From the NCBI RefSeq assembly GCF_003054445.1, contig NC_042507.1, positions 2,418,001-2,482,000 of the forward strand: a stretch of DNA of 64,000 nt, read 5' to 3'. The number at the start of each line of letters is the position of its first letter. The first letter of the stretch is position 1. The stretch is from Pichia kudriavzevii (Eukaryota > Ascomycota > Pichiomycetes > Pichiales > Pichiaceae). A program made the translations under genes and the position numbers. The notes under the pieces were generated by a model. That model saw nothing but the letters and a program-made list of their open reading frames with translations. It did not search any database and was not told the DNA's origin. Positions 48,083-56,904 of this stretch are shown here, piece after piece.

Positions 48083-50332
48083 TTATTTCTGCTTCTTATC
48101 CTTCTGTCTCCATTTGCATTGCCTCTTAAACGCCTTTTCTCCATGATAGGAAATTAGTAAGCTATCGTATCGAGGATCTTTCTTCTCAAAATACTCCATA
48201 CCTTTATCAGACCAAACACCTGGCGCAATAATTAATAATTCCTTTCCATCAGTTCTAATGTAGTTAATTAACGATTTTAAAACTAGGTCTCTCACCAGAT
48301 TGCACCTGTAGATTAAAAAGACAGTATAATACTCATTGATTCCAGCTGCACTCAATTCTTTACTTAAAAGACGAGGTAATATTTTTGGTCCGTGTTTTTC
48401 AAAAATTTGGTTGATCTTATCGATTAAATCATCTTTGTTAACGTTTATAAGTTCCATTGGTGGTCCTAGTTTTTTGAACGACTTAGCAAATGTTGAATCT
48501 GTGAATTTATAAGTTGGTTCGTCGATGAATACACTCGGCACATCATCAGAGTCTTCATTTGGTCGAGTACGTACTACACTTTGCTTTTCCATTTTGAATG
48601 CATGACTATTTTCTTGATTTGTCTCCCGATCTCCCTCCTGAAAAAGATTATTATAAGGCTGTTGCCGTTGCTGGTTTTGTTGGTGTTTTTCCTGTTCGTT
48701 TTCGACTGGTTTTTGCTTATTTTCATCTATGTGAAAAGTAATACCACTTTCTTCTGGCGAATCAACTTCACGAACCTTTTGCCTCTTGATTTTGTTTTCC
48801 TCAGAAGAACTTTCCCCTGGTATCTCTTTACTCATTTCTGCCTGCTTATGTTTCTCAGTATCGGTGTCACTTTTAGAATGATTTTTACTGCTATTAGCGT
48901 GCTTAGTACCATTGTCATGATTATTGTCGTCATCAATTCCAACCTCAGTGGTATCTGCAGTTCTAATACTCGGGTTGGTTTCGTCAATCTCTTCACTTCT
49001 TCGTTTGTTTAATTCTCTAAACGGATTTGTATAGTTGAATTCCTTATTGGCTTCTTTAATATTTAGGTATTGAAGATTTTCATCTATAATATCATTTTCA
49101 AGTGGCACATTAGGAAAGTATAACCTCGGACAATCAGTTTTCCTAATATGTTTACGAGCTTGTAGCCACTCTTTATTTGCCTTGTGTGTAGGTAATGGTT
49201 TTCTACCCTGCTTCATCTCTAAAATGTAATATTTTAGATAGTTAACTATTCCAAATGGTATTATGTAGTTTTTCAAGCGTTGCCTCCATGATTCAGCAGG
49301 ATGATTGTCATAAACACTTGCAAACTTATCATAAAAATTAGTTGGAAAAACCATAATCTCAAATCCTTGTTCATCGACTGTGAAATCAATATGTTGGTAA
49401 ACGGTTTTGGCTAGAATCATATCGTCCTCTGCATTATAAGGAATTAACTTATTTGAAACCTTTGTTGTTTTTATGTAGTTGCCTTTCTCATCTCTCAATA
49501 AATTATGATTTTTATCAACTTGATAAACATACCCAAGATTGAACTTCAGAGTTCTCATTCTCTCTCTTAGAGAAGCAGAAGTTCTACGCCTATTCTTGAA
49601 ATAAGGTAGTTCTGAGATAGCCTCATAAATCAAGTGTCCCTTAATCCCCATCCAATGACGTTTTCGGATTTCTTCCATTAGTACCTTATCTTCGTCGTCC
49701 GTGAAATATCGTACACTATAATCATCATAGACAGATGGGTGAAATTTTACATTTGACATGGGTTGTTGTTCTTCTTCATTCATACCAACTCTTTCAGTTC
49801 CTCCTACTTCTGTATTCTCATATTGCTCTACATGTTCACTAAAATCTATACTCAAATGCGAATTATTCTCCAAATCTTTTATAACATCGATTTCGTTTAC
49901 TTCTTCAACATGACTCAGATTTGCAGGTACTAAGGATTTACTTAGGTTTTCAAAATCATAGTTTCCATCACCATCAACCACTATTCCGGCTTCGACATTC
50001 TCGGCATTGTCATCGTGAAACTGATGAGGCATAGTATCATTATTAGCATCAGGAATATGTATTAGATAATTTGAGAATTCTTGTTGTGCACCTCTGTTAG
50101 CTGAATCTTGAATGACCTCATATGAGTAAATATGAGCCGATTTCAATTCCTCTGGAATTTTATAATCTCTTGACGATATGATAATACAGTTTTGCAAGAA
50201 ATCTTGGACAACTTCACCACCATTGTCCTTGATCATGCGAATCAAACGTTCGCTACGATCTAATGGCGGACAAAGAAAAAAATTGTATGGTTTCAACCCT
50301 GCATCGACAAAGATATCTGTCTTTGGAGCCAT
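48083..50332 (-). CDS. RAP1: Rap1 telomere-binding/transcription factor
   Basis: 749 residues (S. cerevisiae 827). A BRCT domain spans about 14-95. Two Myb-type DNA-binding repeats follow: the first from about 208 (YFTDDEDKVLMEEI...SLRERMR), the second from about 297 (IPYNAEDDMILAK...SWRQRLKNYI). A long acidic, Gln/Asn/Glu-rich linker leads to the RCT domain from about 620 (FAKSFKKLGPPMELIN), which in S. cerevisiae recruits Rif1/Rif2 and Sir3. Two intact Myb repeats imply direct double-strand DNA binding, as in S. cerevisiae. The protein caps telomeres and probably regulates ribosomal protein genes, though the regulatory role cannot be read here. It is convergent with RSO55 (69 bases between stops). 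Confidence 0.94.
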   Translation of the reverse strand: MAPKTDIFVDAGLKPYNFFLCPPLDRSERLIRMIKDNGGEVVQDFLQNCIIISSRDYKIPEELKSAHIYSYEVIQDSANRGAQQEFSNYLIHIPDANNDTMPHQFHDDNAENVEAGIVVDGDGNYDFENLSKSLVPANLSHVEEVNEIDVIKDLENNSHLSIDFSEHVEQYENTEVGGTERVGMNEEEQQPMSNVKFHPSVYDDYSVRYFTDDEDKVLMEEIRKRHWMGIKGHLIYEAISELPYFKNRRRTSASLRERMRTLKFNLGYVYQVDKNHNLLRDEKGNYIKTTKVSNKLIPYNAEDDMILAKTVYQHIDFTVDEQGFEIMVFPTNFYDKFASVYDNHPAESWRQRLKNYIIPFGIVNYLKYYILEMKQGRKPLPTHKANKEWLQARKHIRKTDCPRLYFPNVPLENDIIDENLQYLNIKEANKEFNYTNPFRELNKRRSEEIDETNPSIRTADTTEVGIDDDNNHDNGTKHANSSKNHSKSDTDTEKHKQAEMSKEIPGESSSEENKIKRQKVREVDSPEESGITFHIDENKQKPVENEQEKHQQNQQRQQPYNNLFQEGDRETNQENSHAFKMEKQSVVRTRPNEDSDDVPSVFIDEPTYKFTDSTFAKSFKKLGPPMELINVNKDDLIDKINQIFEKHGPKILPRLLSKELSAAGINEYYTVFLIYRCNLVRDLVLKSLINYIRTDGKELLIIAPGVWSDKGMEYFEKKDPRYDSLLISYHGEKAFKRQCKWRQKDKKQK

Positions 50333-50585
50333 TTCTATGGATACTATAAGCCCTTGTGAGCGTGTTTAGAATGAATCTAAATTGATAGTCAAGTAAATAA
50401 ACAAACATGCACCTGAGGTTCATATTTTTTTCTCATAATGTTGCCATGCGTTTTTTTGTTTTTCTGTGCGGTGTCAAGGTGGTGACGAACTATATAGCAA
50501 CCTCGTTATCTCATCGCAAGATGATAATGTGGAGAAAAGCTAATGTGGGGAAGCTCCATTGATACTATATAGCCATTCATAACTC

Positions 50586-53474
50586 ATGGACGATAGGGGA
50601 CGACAAAGAACCCGAATTATAGGGCTGCCTGTTCCACAGCTATCAATGTCAAGAGATAGGTCAAGAGATCGGCTAAGAGATGGTTCGAGGTCCAGAAATA
50701 GAAACAGGGATCAATCACCATATTCATTGGATGCAACATTATCGAGGGGGTACACTGGCGGCAATGATGTGCCAATTTTGGAAGATGATGAGACGAGCGT
50801 TGATTTGAATCCTATATTGCCCGTATTCAGCACACCTAAGAGTTCTAATGCAGTTGCTGATGGGAAAGAACTGGATCAAGTTCCTCTTCCAGAGAAAAAC
50901 GATAAAGATTTGGTTAAAGAAATTGATGACGACTTTCAGCTAAGATTCAATAAAGATGTACAATCAAAGGGGAGAGATAAAATTATGAAAAGAAGGGAAC
51001 CATCGGCCACTCGTAGGATTAGAAAAGTTAATCATTCAAGTTCAGAATATTCATCAGATATTGAGAGCGTAGCAACTGACGAAGAAGATAACGATCCCAA
51101 AGACTTCTCAGGTAATGAAATTTCACATAAAGTCAGTGAAGGTTCAACAAGAAACTCTATAGGGAGGAATAAGTCTAGATCAAGTTTAAGATATACGAAA
51201 AATCCAAGTTTGTTAGGTGTAACTGATGTCAATTCGGTCAATAGGAAAGAACATAGACTGCTAGATAATGCATTTGCCAATATAGAAAATACACAAGATG
51301 AATCCCATCCAAGTGGGATATTTGGATGGTTCAATCGAATTCCAAACAAGATATCGCTTGGACGATCCATTCGAAATAATGAGGCACCTGAAGAATATGA
51401 TATGACCGATTTTAGGGGCAGAATTGGGAATGATATTGAAAGTAATGCTGGAAGGTCAACCGCATCTAAATTTCCAAGTTTACCGAACGGTAAAACCTTG
51501 AATGAAATACTCAAAAAACGGTCAAATTTTGATGAGATTTTGAGCCCGAGTCGAAAATTCAGAATTAAAGGATTCCAAAAGGGAGAACGTGAAGAACCTC
51601 GAAGTGACACAAAAGGTGACAATAGAAACGCCGGAACAGAAGGTAGAGGGGAAGAGGAAGAGGAAGGTGATGGCGATACCAAGCATGAATTTGATGACGG
51701 AATTACATGGAATTTGATGAGGCTGTACAACGAAATTCCCGACTCGGTGGATGAAGACAATATCTTTTCAGATGATTCATCAATTTATCTCAATGAAAGG
51801 ATGGGAAAGAAGCCATACCAGATAGGTGGGGGTATCCAAGATAGGGTACGAAGGTTCCGACACAGCAACATGTTTAGCGGCAGCAGTCGAGAGAATTCGT
51901 TAGACAGAGGTAGGTCAATGTTTAGGTCACAGTCTCGATCGGGATCCAAATCGCCCTTGAGGCCCAAATCACTGAATAGGTTTTATAAGAGTGAGGATGA
52001 TTTATACACAAACCAGATAAAATTACCTGACTTCTCACTTGGGAAGGAGAAGGAGGACAAAAGGTTGAAGAAGATCAAAAAGAAATCCAAAAGGTACAAG
52101 GCTGCTAGAATCACCGTTCATATTGTTGAATTGATCTACAGACAAGAATTTTTGTTGACGTTATGCAAGGCGTTTATGATGTATGGAGCCCCTAATCATC
52201 GATTGGAGGAGTATTTGACGGTGACAGCCAAAGTGTTGGAGGTGAATGCAACGTTTATATATTTGCCGGGGATGATGTTGGTGAATTTCTCTGATCCAAC
52301 TACTAGGACCAGTGATTTAAAGTTGGTCCGTGTGGGGCAGGGGTTGAATTTGGGTAAATTAGACAAGGCACACGATATATACGAGAGTGTCGTATACGAT
52401 CGACTAGGTGTTGATGAAGCATCCAAGGCACTGGACGACTTATTCACCAGTACTGAGTTTTTGAACAACTACTGGCTCATACTCTTCTACGGATTGTCCA
52501 GCATGTTTGTGTTATGTTTCTTCAATGGAGCCTGGTTGGATATGATACCTTCCTTTTTGTTGGGATGTCTATTAGGTTTCCTGCAGTGTATTGTAGCACC
52601 GAAGAATGAGATCTACACGTCGTTCTTTGAAGTTGGGGTTGCCATTGTGATCAGCTTTGTGAGCAGAGCAATTGGCTCGATTGCCAATGGTAAATATTTC
52701 TGTTTCAGTGCCATTGTCTTGAGTTCCTTATCTAATATTTTACCAGGATACATGATTTTAAGGGGGGCCTTGGAAATCCAGAGCAAGAGTATCATATCTG
52801 GAGTTGTTGGCTTGATCTATGCCATCATATACTCCTTATTTCTTGGATTCGGACTGACACTAGGATCCGCACTTTATGGATGGATCGACAAGAATGCCTA
52901 TGACAAAACCACCTGCTCCAATATTGGACATATTGGAGATATTTGGAAATTGCTCATGGTTCCGTTGTTCAACATCACCGTTGCACTTGTCTCACAGGGG
53001 AAGATCCACCAACTCCCCGTCATGTGTCTCGTTGGATGCGGTGGCTATGTGGTTACCTACTTTGCCTCTAAGCATTTCACCGTTACCCAAATCAGTTCCG
53101 CCCTTGGAGCCTTCACGGTGGGTGTACTCAGTAACGTCTACGACCGGTGGGGGAAACACCTGACCAAGTTCACGGGGGCCCACTGCAGCACCAAGTTCAC
53201 GGCCATGATCTGTGGAATCTTTGACCTAGTTCCTGGTGGATTTGCTGCCCGCAACGTGCTCTCAACGGGGCTCCAACAACTAGGAAACGGGGGGTCCTCC
53301 AACACTTCAGTGGCCTCTACATCGACATCCACTACAGCAGCAGACACATCTACATACCTCTTTGGAGTGACAATGGTTGAGATCGCCATTGGCATCACGG
53401 TGGGGCTCTTCATGGCAACCCTTGCCGTGTATCCTCTCGGTCCAAAGAGGGGCGAGTCCTCAATCGGACTTTGA
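50586..53474 (+). CDS. PRM10: Pheromone-regulated membrane protein 10 (ThrE family)
   Basis: 962 residues. The first half is disordered and charged, with Arg-Ser/Arg-Asp dipeptide stretches near 19-45 and again near 437-470, and an acidic block around 345-365. From about residue 505 comes the ThrE-type domain (FLLTLCKAFMMYGAPNHRLEEYL, ATFIYLPGMMLVNF). About ten membrane segments follow (for example YWLILFYGLSSMFVLCFFNG and GCLLGFLQCIVAP). The GAPNHR motif and length fit the fungal Prm10 group, homologous to bacterial threonine/serine exporters. Transport activity in yeast is unproven. The last 200 codons are visibly more GC-rich than the first half. Confidence 0.9.
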   Translation: MDDRGRQRTRIIGLPVPQLSMSRDRSRDRLRDGSRSRNRNRDQSPYSLDATLSRGYTGGNDVPILEDDETSVDLNPILPVFSTPKSSNAVADGKELDQVPLPEKNDKDLVKEIDDDFQLRFNKDVQSKGRDKIMKRREPSATRRIRKVNHSSSEYSSDIESVATDEEDNDPKDFSGNEISHKVSEGSTRNSIGRNKSRSSLRYTKNPSLLGVTDVNSVNRKEHRLLDNAFANIENTQDESHPSGIFGWFNRIPNKISLGRSIRNNEAPEEYDMTDFRGRIGNDIESNAGRSTASKFPSLPNGKTLNEILKKRSNFDEILSPSRKFRIKGFQKGEREEPRSDTKGDNRNAGTEGRGEEEEEGDGDTKHEFDDGITWNLMRLYNEIPDSVDEDNIFSDDSSIYLNERMGKKPYQIGGGIQDRVRRFRHSNMFSGSSRENSLDRGRSMFRSQSRSGSKSPLRPKSLNRFYKSEDDLYTNQIKLPDFSLGKEKEDKRLKKIKKKSKRYKAARITVHIVELIYRQEFLLTLCKAFMMYGAPNHRLEEYLTVTAKVLEVNATFIYLPGMMLVNFSDPTTRTSDLKLVRVGQGLNLGKLDKAHDIYESVVYDRLGVDEASKALDDLFTSTEFLNNYWLILFYGLSSMFVLCFFNGAWLDMIPSFLLGCLLGFLQCIVAPKNEIYTSFFEVGVAIVISFVSRAIGSIANGKYFCFSAIVLSSLSNILPGYMILRGALEIQSKSIISGVVGLIYAIIYSLFLGFGLTLGSALYGWIDKNAYDKTTCSNIGHIGDIWKLLMVPLFNITVALVSQGKIHQLPVMCLVGCGGYVVTYFASKHFTVTQISSALGAFTVGVLSNVYDRWGKHLTKFTGAHCSTKFTAMICGIFDLVPGGFAARNVLSTGLQQLGNGGSSNTSVASTSTSTTAADTSTYLFGVTMVEIAIGITVGLFMATLAVYPLGPKRGESSIGL

Positions 53475-53758
53475 CCAAAACAATCTTTTATGGCAATGGC
53501 AATAAAGACAAAAACGGAAATAAAAATGGACGTGAGAATGAAGAGGGAAATGACAGTGAGAACAAGAATGTAACAACATATAAAAAAGAGCCATTTTCAA
53601 GTCTCGGTGTCGATGCTGTTTTGTTCTCGTGCAAGTTGCCGTTTGCTTATTTTGGGTTGCTTTTACCTTGTTTTTTTCTTGTTTCCATTCCCTCCTTCTC
53701 TCTTCCATACCTTCTTTCTCTCTTATAATATCGCAAACAAACTAATACAACAGACACA

Positions 53759-53929
53759 ATGGACTCATCTAAAATCTTTGCATACATCTTAGCCATTCTC
53801 TTGCCTCCTCTTGCCGTCCTTATGGTGAGCGGTGTCGGTATGGACTTGGGTATCAACATTCTTTTCTGTATCTTGGCTTGGTTCCCAGGTATGATCCACG
53901 CCTGCTACGTGGTCTCCAAGTCCGAATAG
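53759..53929 (+). CDS. PMP3: Plasma membrane proteolipid 3
   Basis: 56 residues (S. cerevisiae Pmp3: 55), beginning MDSSKIFAYILAILLPPLAV and including ILAWFPGMIHACYVV. Two hydrophobic spans flank a short loop. The LPP and LAWFPG motifs are diagnostic for the Pmp3/RCI2 (UPF0057) family, which affects membrane potential and salt tolerance. Preferred codons throughout (ATC, GTC, GGT, TTG) suggest strong expression. A long pyrimidine-rich tract and a TATAATAT-like element precede the start. Confidence 0.96.
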   Translation: MDSSKIFAYILAILLPPLAVLMVSGVGMDLGINILFCILAWFPGMIHACYVVSKSE

Positions 53930-54430
53930 GCGGCGTCTCGCCATTGCAAATCATGGCTGCTGGCTGGTCCCTCACTTCCCGGCCATTACAATGAACACGC
54001 TTTATTCCTCACACGTCCGTTCTTATTTTTTGTATTACCTATATTGACTCATATATATCTCCTATATCAATCACTAATAATTACTAATGAAACTAACCCC
54101 ACCCAAACGCTCCACCAGGCTCCCATCAACACCGTCTACAACTGCCATTCCTCGCATTGACCCTTCCCCGTTCTCGGCGTCGGGCCACAAAACACCCTCC
54201 AGCAGTTCCCGTGGAACAAGTTGGACCCCTATTGCAGGAGCAACCAGCTACATGTCCCGCAACAAGAGACGTTTTCAGGAAAAAATAAACACTTTCTGGC
54301 ACTTGTTTATTTTCTTACAATGATTGGCCTAGTTGGGAGTCATGTGTACACATAACACTCCATTATGGAGGATGCATGGTCATGTAGAACTATAATTGAA
54401 GCCTTGCACCCCTATATAGGAACCTATACA
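53930..54430. other. Intergenic region with one possible small ORF
   Basis: Downstream of PMP3 and before the convergent SKI8 stop. It contains a TATATATAT element near 54050 and an ATG-initiated ORF of 78 codons at 54087-54323, listed separately. Otherwise I see nothing. Confidence 0.5.
54087..54323 (+). CDS. Possible small protein, 78 residues, unrecognised
   Basis: An ATG-initiated ORF 25-40 bases after TATA-like sequence. The product is Ser/Thr/Pro-rich for about 50 residues (KLTPPKRSTRLPSTPS, HKTPSSSSRG, WTPIAG), with several S/T-P sites. A basic segment (SRNKRRFQEK) and a hydrophobic end (FWHLFIFLQ) follow. It matches no family I know. The ORF could be real, a fragment of a spliced gene, or chance. 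It overlaps no other gene. Confidence 0.3.
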   Translation: MKLTPPKRSTRLPSTPSTTAIPRIDPSPFSASGHKTPSSSSRGTSWTPIAGATSYMSRNKRRFQEKINTFWHLFIFLQ

Positions 54431-55552
54431 TTAAATTCCGCCGGCTTCTCTGAACCATCTGATTGACCGGTCGAACCCAACGGCCACTAGTCCGTCGTTT
54501 TGTCCGTCTTCTGGGAAAATCCCATGCGGAACAAACCTGACGCTTGTGCAGGCACTGCTATCAAGATCGTTCAATTTGCTGACTTCCTCGTCATCCAAGT
54601 CTGTGGTGTTTAACCGCAGGGTTTTTAGACATGTCCTACTGTCAACATCCCACACCCTAATGGTGTTATCCAATCCACACGACACCAACTTGTCTCCCTG
54701 GTTGTTGAAAGATATCGAAAAACACCACTTGGAATGCGCAAAGTTCCCAATTCCAACATTGGTGGAATGCGTGGCAACTGTAAATGACCCCAGATACTCT
54801 CCGTATTTCACATCGTACAACGATATGGTACCATGTGGCCCGGAATCGTGTGCAATTGCCAACCACTCTCCATTTTGCGGAGAAAATTTGACATCTCTAA
54901 CAATGTTCAAGGACTTTGAATTCTTTAGTCCAAAGGATTCAAAAGTGTATGTTAAAATTAGCTGCCTGAAATCATACATATAGGCATTCCCGTTTTGATG
55001 CCCAACAACAAGCCTGTTATGATTTATGTCTGAACAGATGCACGTAGCAAAGCTCGTGTCATTGGCAAACAATTCTCCCCGAAGTACAAAGTTGATTTCG
55101 TCGTCCTCAACTGTCAAGTCAAATATTATCGCCTTACCTGAAACAGTAGTGCATGCAAATATTATCAATCCAGCAGTGGTATCGAAAACCGGACTCCAAA
55201 ATGCTGTCTTTTTGGTTAGCCCACTCTCTGCTGGATCGAATCTAACCCTTTTCAACTCATCACTCTCGTAATCAAACCTATATATGTATATTTTCCTGGA
55301 AAAGGAAACGGTCGCAATCAAGAGCACCTTCTTCATATCTATAACTTCAACCAACGCTTCAACATGATGTAACCCAACCTTATCAACCAGCATTTTACTG
55401 TGCAAGGTCCGATCACTGTTGTTGTTATTCCACAATTTCAAGTACCCATCTGACGAGCATGTAATTGTGAACTTTGGCGTCACACATACTCCCAAAATAT
55501 CAGATTCATGCGCCGATCCAACTGTTGCTGTAGATATATATGGTACACTCAT
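54431..55552 (-). CDS. SKI8: Ski complex WD40 subunit Ski8
   Basis: 373 residues (S. cerevisiae 397). Seven WD40 blades: it begins VPYISTATVGSAHESDI, contains CSSDGYLKLW, GLHHVEALVEV, VRDVKFSP...LAIAHDS and CGLDNTIRVWD, and ends DRSIRWFREAGGI, which matches the Ski8 C terminus almost exactly. Ski8 holds Ski2-Ski3 for cytoplasmic 3'-5' mRNA decay with the exosome, and in S. cerevisiae also serves meiotic recombination with Spo11. The start is the first ATG; the frame is open four codons upstream without one. Confidence 0.94.
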   Translation of the reverse strand: MSVPYISTATVGSAHESDILGVCVTPKFTITCSSDGYLKLWNNNNSDRTLHSKMLVDKVGLHHVEALVEVIDMKKVLLIATVSFSRKIYIYRFDYESDELKRVRFDPAESGLTKKTAFWSPVFDTTAGLIIFACTTVSGKAIIFDLTVEDDEINFVLRGELFANDTSFATCICSDINHNRLVVGHQNGNAYMYDFRQLILTYTFESFGLKNSKSLNIVRDVKFSPQNGEWLAIAHDSGPHGTISLYDVKYGEYLGSFTVATHSTNVGIGNFAHSKWCFSISFNNQGDKLVSCGLDNTIRVWDVDSRTCLKTLRLNTTDLDDEEVSKLNDLDSSACTSVRFVPHGIFPEDGQNDGLVAVGFDRSIRWFREAGGI

Positions 55553-55809
55553 TGCTCTATCCAAGTTTTGACGTCTTCCCTTGCAAAGGTTAAGGAGGAA
55601 AGAAGTGGTTTTGAAAGTGTGAAACGTGTAATGTTAGAATAACATGTTGTAGAGAAACATGCTCAGAATCTTCCGCTCGCTGCTGGGAGATTTTTGCGGG
55701 TTGCTAACCACAGTGACTGCCTCACTATACCGTAATTCCCTCTGCGTTTCTCCATTGTTTGTCATTCCTCTTGAAGATATTTGGCATTGCTGTCCATATC
55801 TTTACATAG

Positions 55810-56829
55810 ATGCAGAATATCAGAGTAGAAATACCTAGGACTACAAATGTTGGAAACTATGTTGTCTATGACTTGGAGATTTTACTTGAGTTCAACAAAT
55901 CTCGAACAGAACGATTCAGGGTATCCAAAAGATTCAGTGATTTTGTTCAGTTTCGCCAGTTGCTACTCAATAGGCACCTGACCGATCTGCCCAACCTCCC
56001 ATCCAAACTATCAAGCTTTTACAAACTCAGCAGTGCTCTGATTGAGGAGAGAAGGACGGGTTTGGCGAATTTCTCTCAGACAATTTTAAACGATAAGAAG
56101 TTGAGGATGAACCACGAAGTACTCAATTTTTTCAGTATACCTAAGTCTATCATATCTGAGTTTAACATGATAACTTCTTCCAAAGATGGCATTGAAGGTA
56201 TATCCACAGGTGGTAAATATATCATCATAGACTCTGCTCAGCACTGGATGGATTCTTTTAAGACTGTTAAGTCCATGTTACAGAATGCAAGAGGTAAAAT
56301 GTTTGCCTCCGATAATGTCGTAGAAATACGCAAGATACTAAAAGATTGTGAATTTAACCAAAAGATATTGAAGGATTATTTATCAAACAATAGGGATTTA
56401 GGAGCGGGTGAAATTAACAGGAGGAATTCTTTGTTGGAGTCACAAATCTCAGAACTAAATGACTTAAATTACACACTATCCAATATGAAATTCAATGAAC
56501 AACATGTTAAGGTTCCCTTGAATTCAAATATTTTACGTGACACGGGGAACACAACATCTCGACGAATATTCGGCAAGCCAAAGGAAACAAGTGAAACTAA
56601 AAAGTATGACAATAAAGGACTTCTGCAATACCAACAACAGAAAATGGCGCACCAGGATCAAGATTTAGAGAGTTTAAGGGATATCATTGAGAGACAAAAG
56701 CAAATAGGTATTGCAGTGAATGAAGAACTAACCATTCAGAACGAGCTACTAGATGGTTTAGGTCAACAGGTTGATCTGAGTACAGAAAAAATGAAAAACG
56801 CCAAAAATAAAGTAAACAAAATCATATAA
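55810..56829 (+). CDS. VAM7: Vacuolar Qc-SNARE Vam7
   Basis: 339 residues. An N-terminal PX domain (about 1-125; RFRVSKRFSDFVQFRQLL with the PI3P-binding RR/YK features) binds PI3P on vacuoles. A helical linker leads to a C-terminal Qc-SNARE helix (about 288-339; IERQKQIGIAVNEELTIQNELLDG) with the zero-layer Gln in TIQNELL. There is no transmembrane segment, as in Vam7, which is recruited through PX and HOPS. It drives homotypic vacuole fusion with Vam3, Vti1 and Nyv1. It is convergent with GAD1 (75 bases between stops). Confidence 0.92.
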   Translation: MQNIRVEIPRTTNVGNYVVYDLEILLEFNKSRTERFRVSKRFSDFVQFRQLLLNRHLTDLPNLPSKLSSFYKLSSALIEERRTGLANFSQTILNDKKLRMNHEVLNFFSIPKSIISEFNMITSSKDGIEGISTGGKYIIIDSAQHWMDSFKTVKSMLQNARGKMFASDNVVEIRKILKDCEFNQKILKDYLSNNRDLGAGEINRRNSLLESQISELNDLNYTLSNMKFNEQHVKVPLNSNILRDTGNTTSRRIFGKPKETSETKKYDNKGLLQYQQQKMAHQDQDLESLRDIIERQKQIGIAVNEELTIQNELLDGLGQQVDLSTEKMKNAKNKVNKII

Positions 56830-56904
56830 TATCTGTACATATAGCGATATAAAGTAGAAGCGGAAACTTCTCATCTTAAGATTTATAGGTTTTCACATTT
56901 GGAC

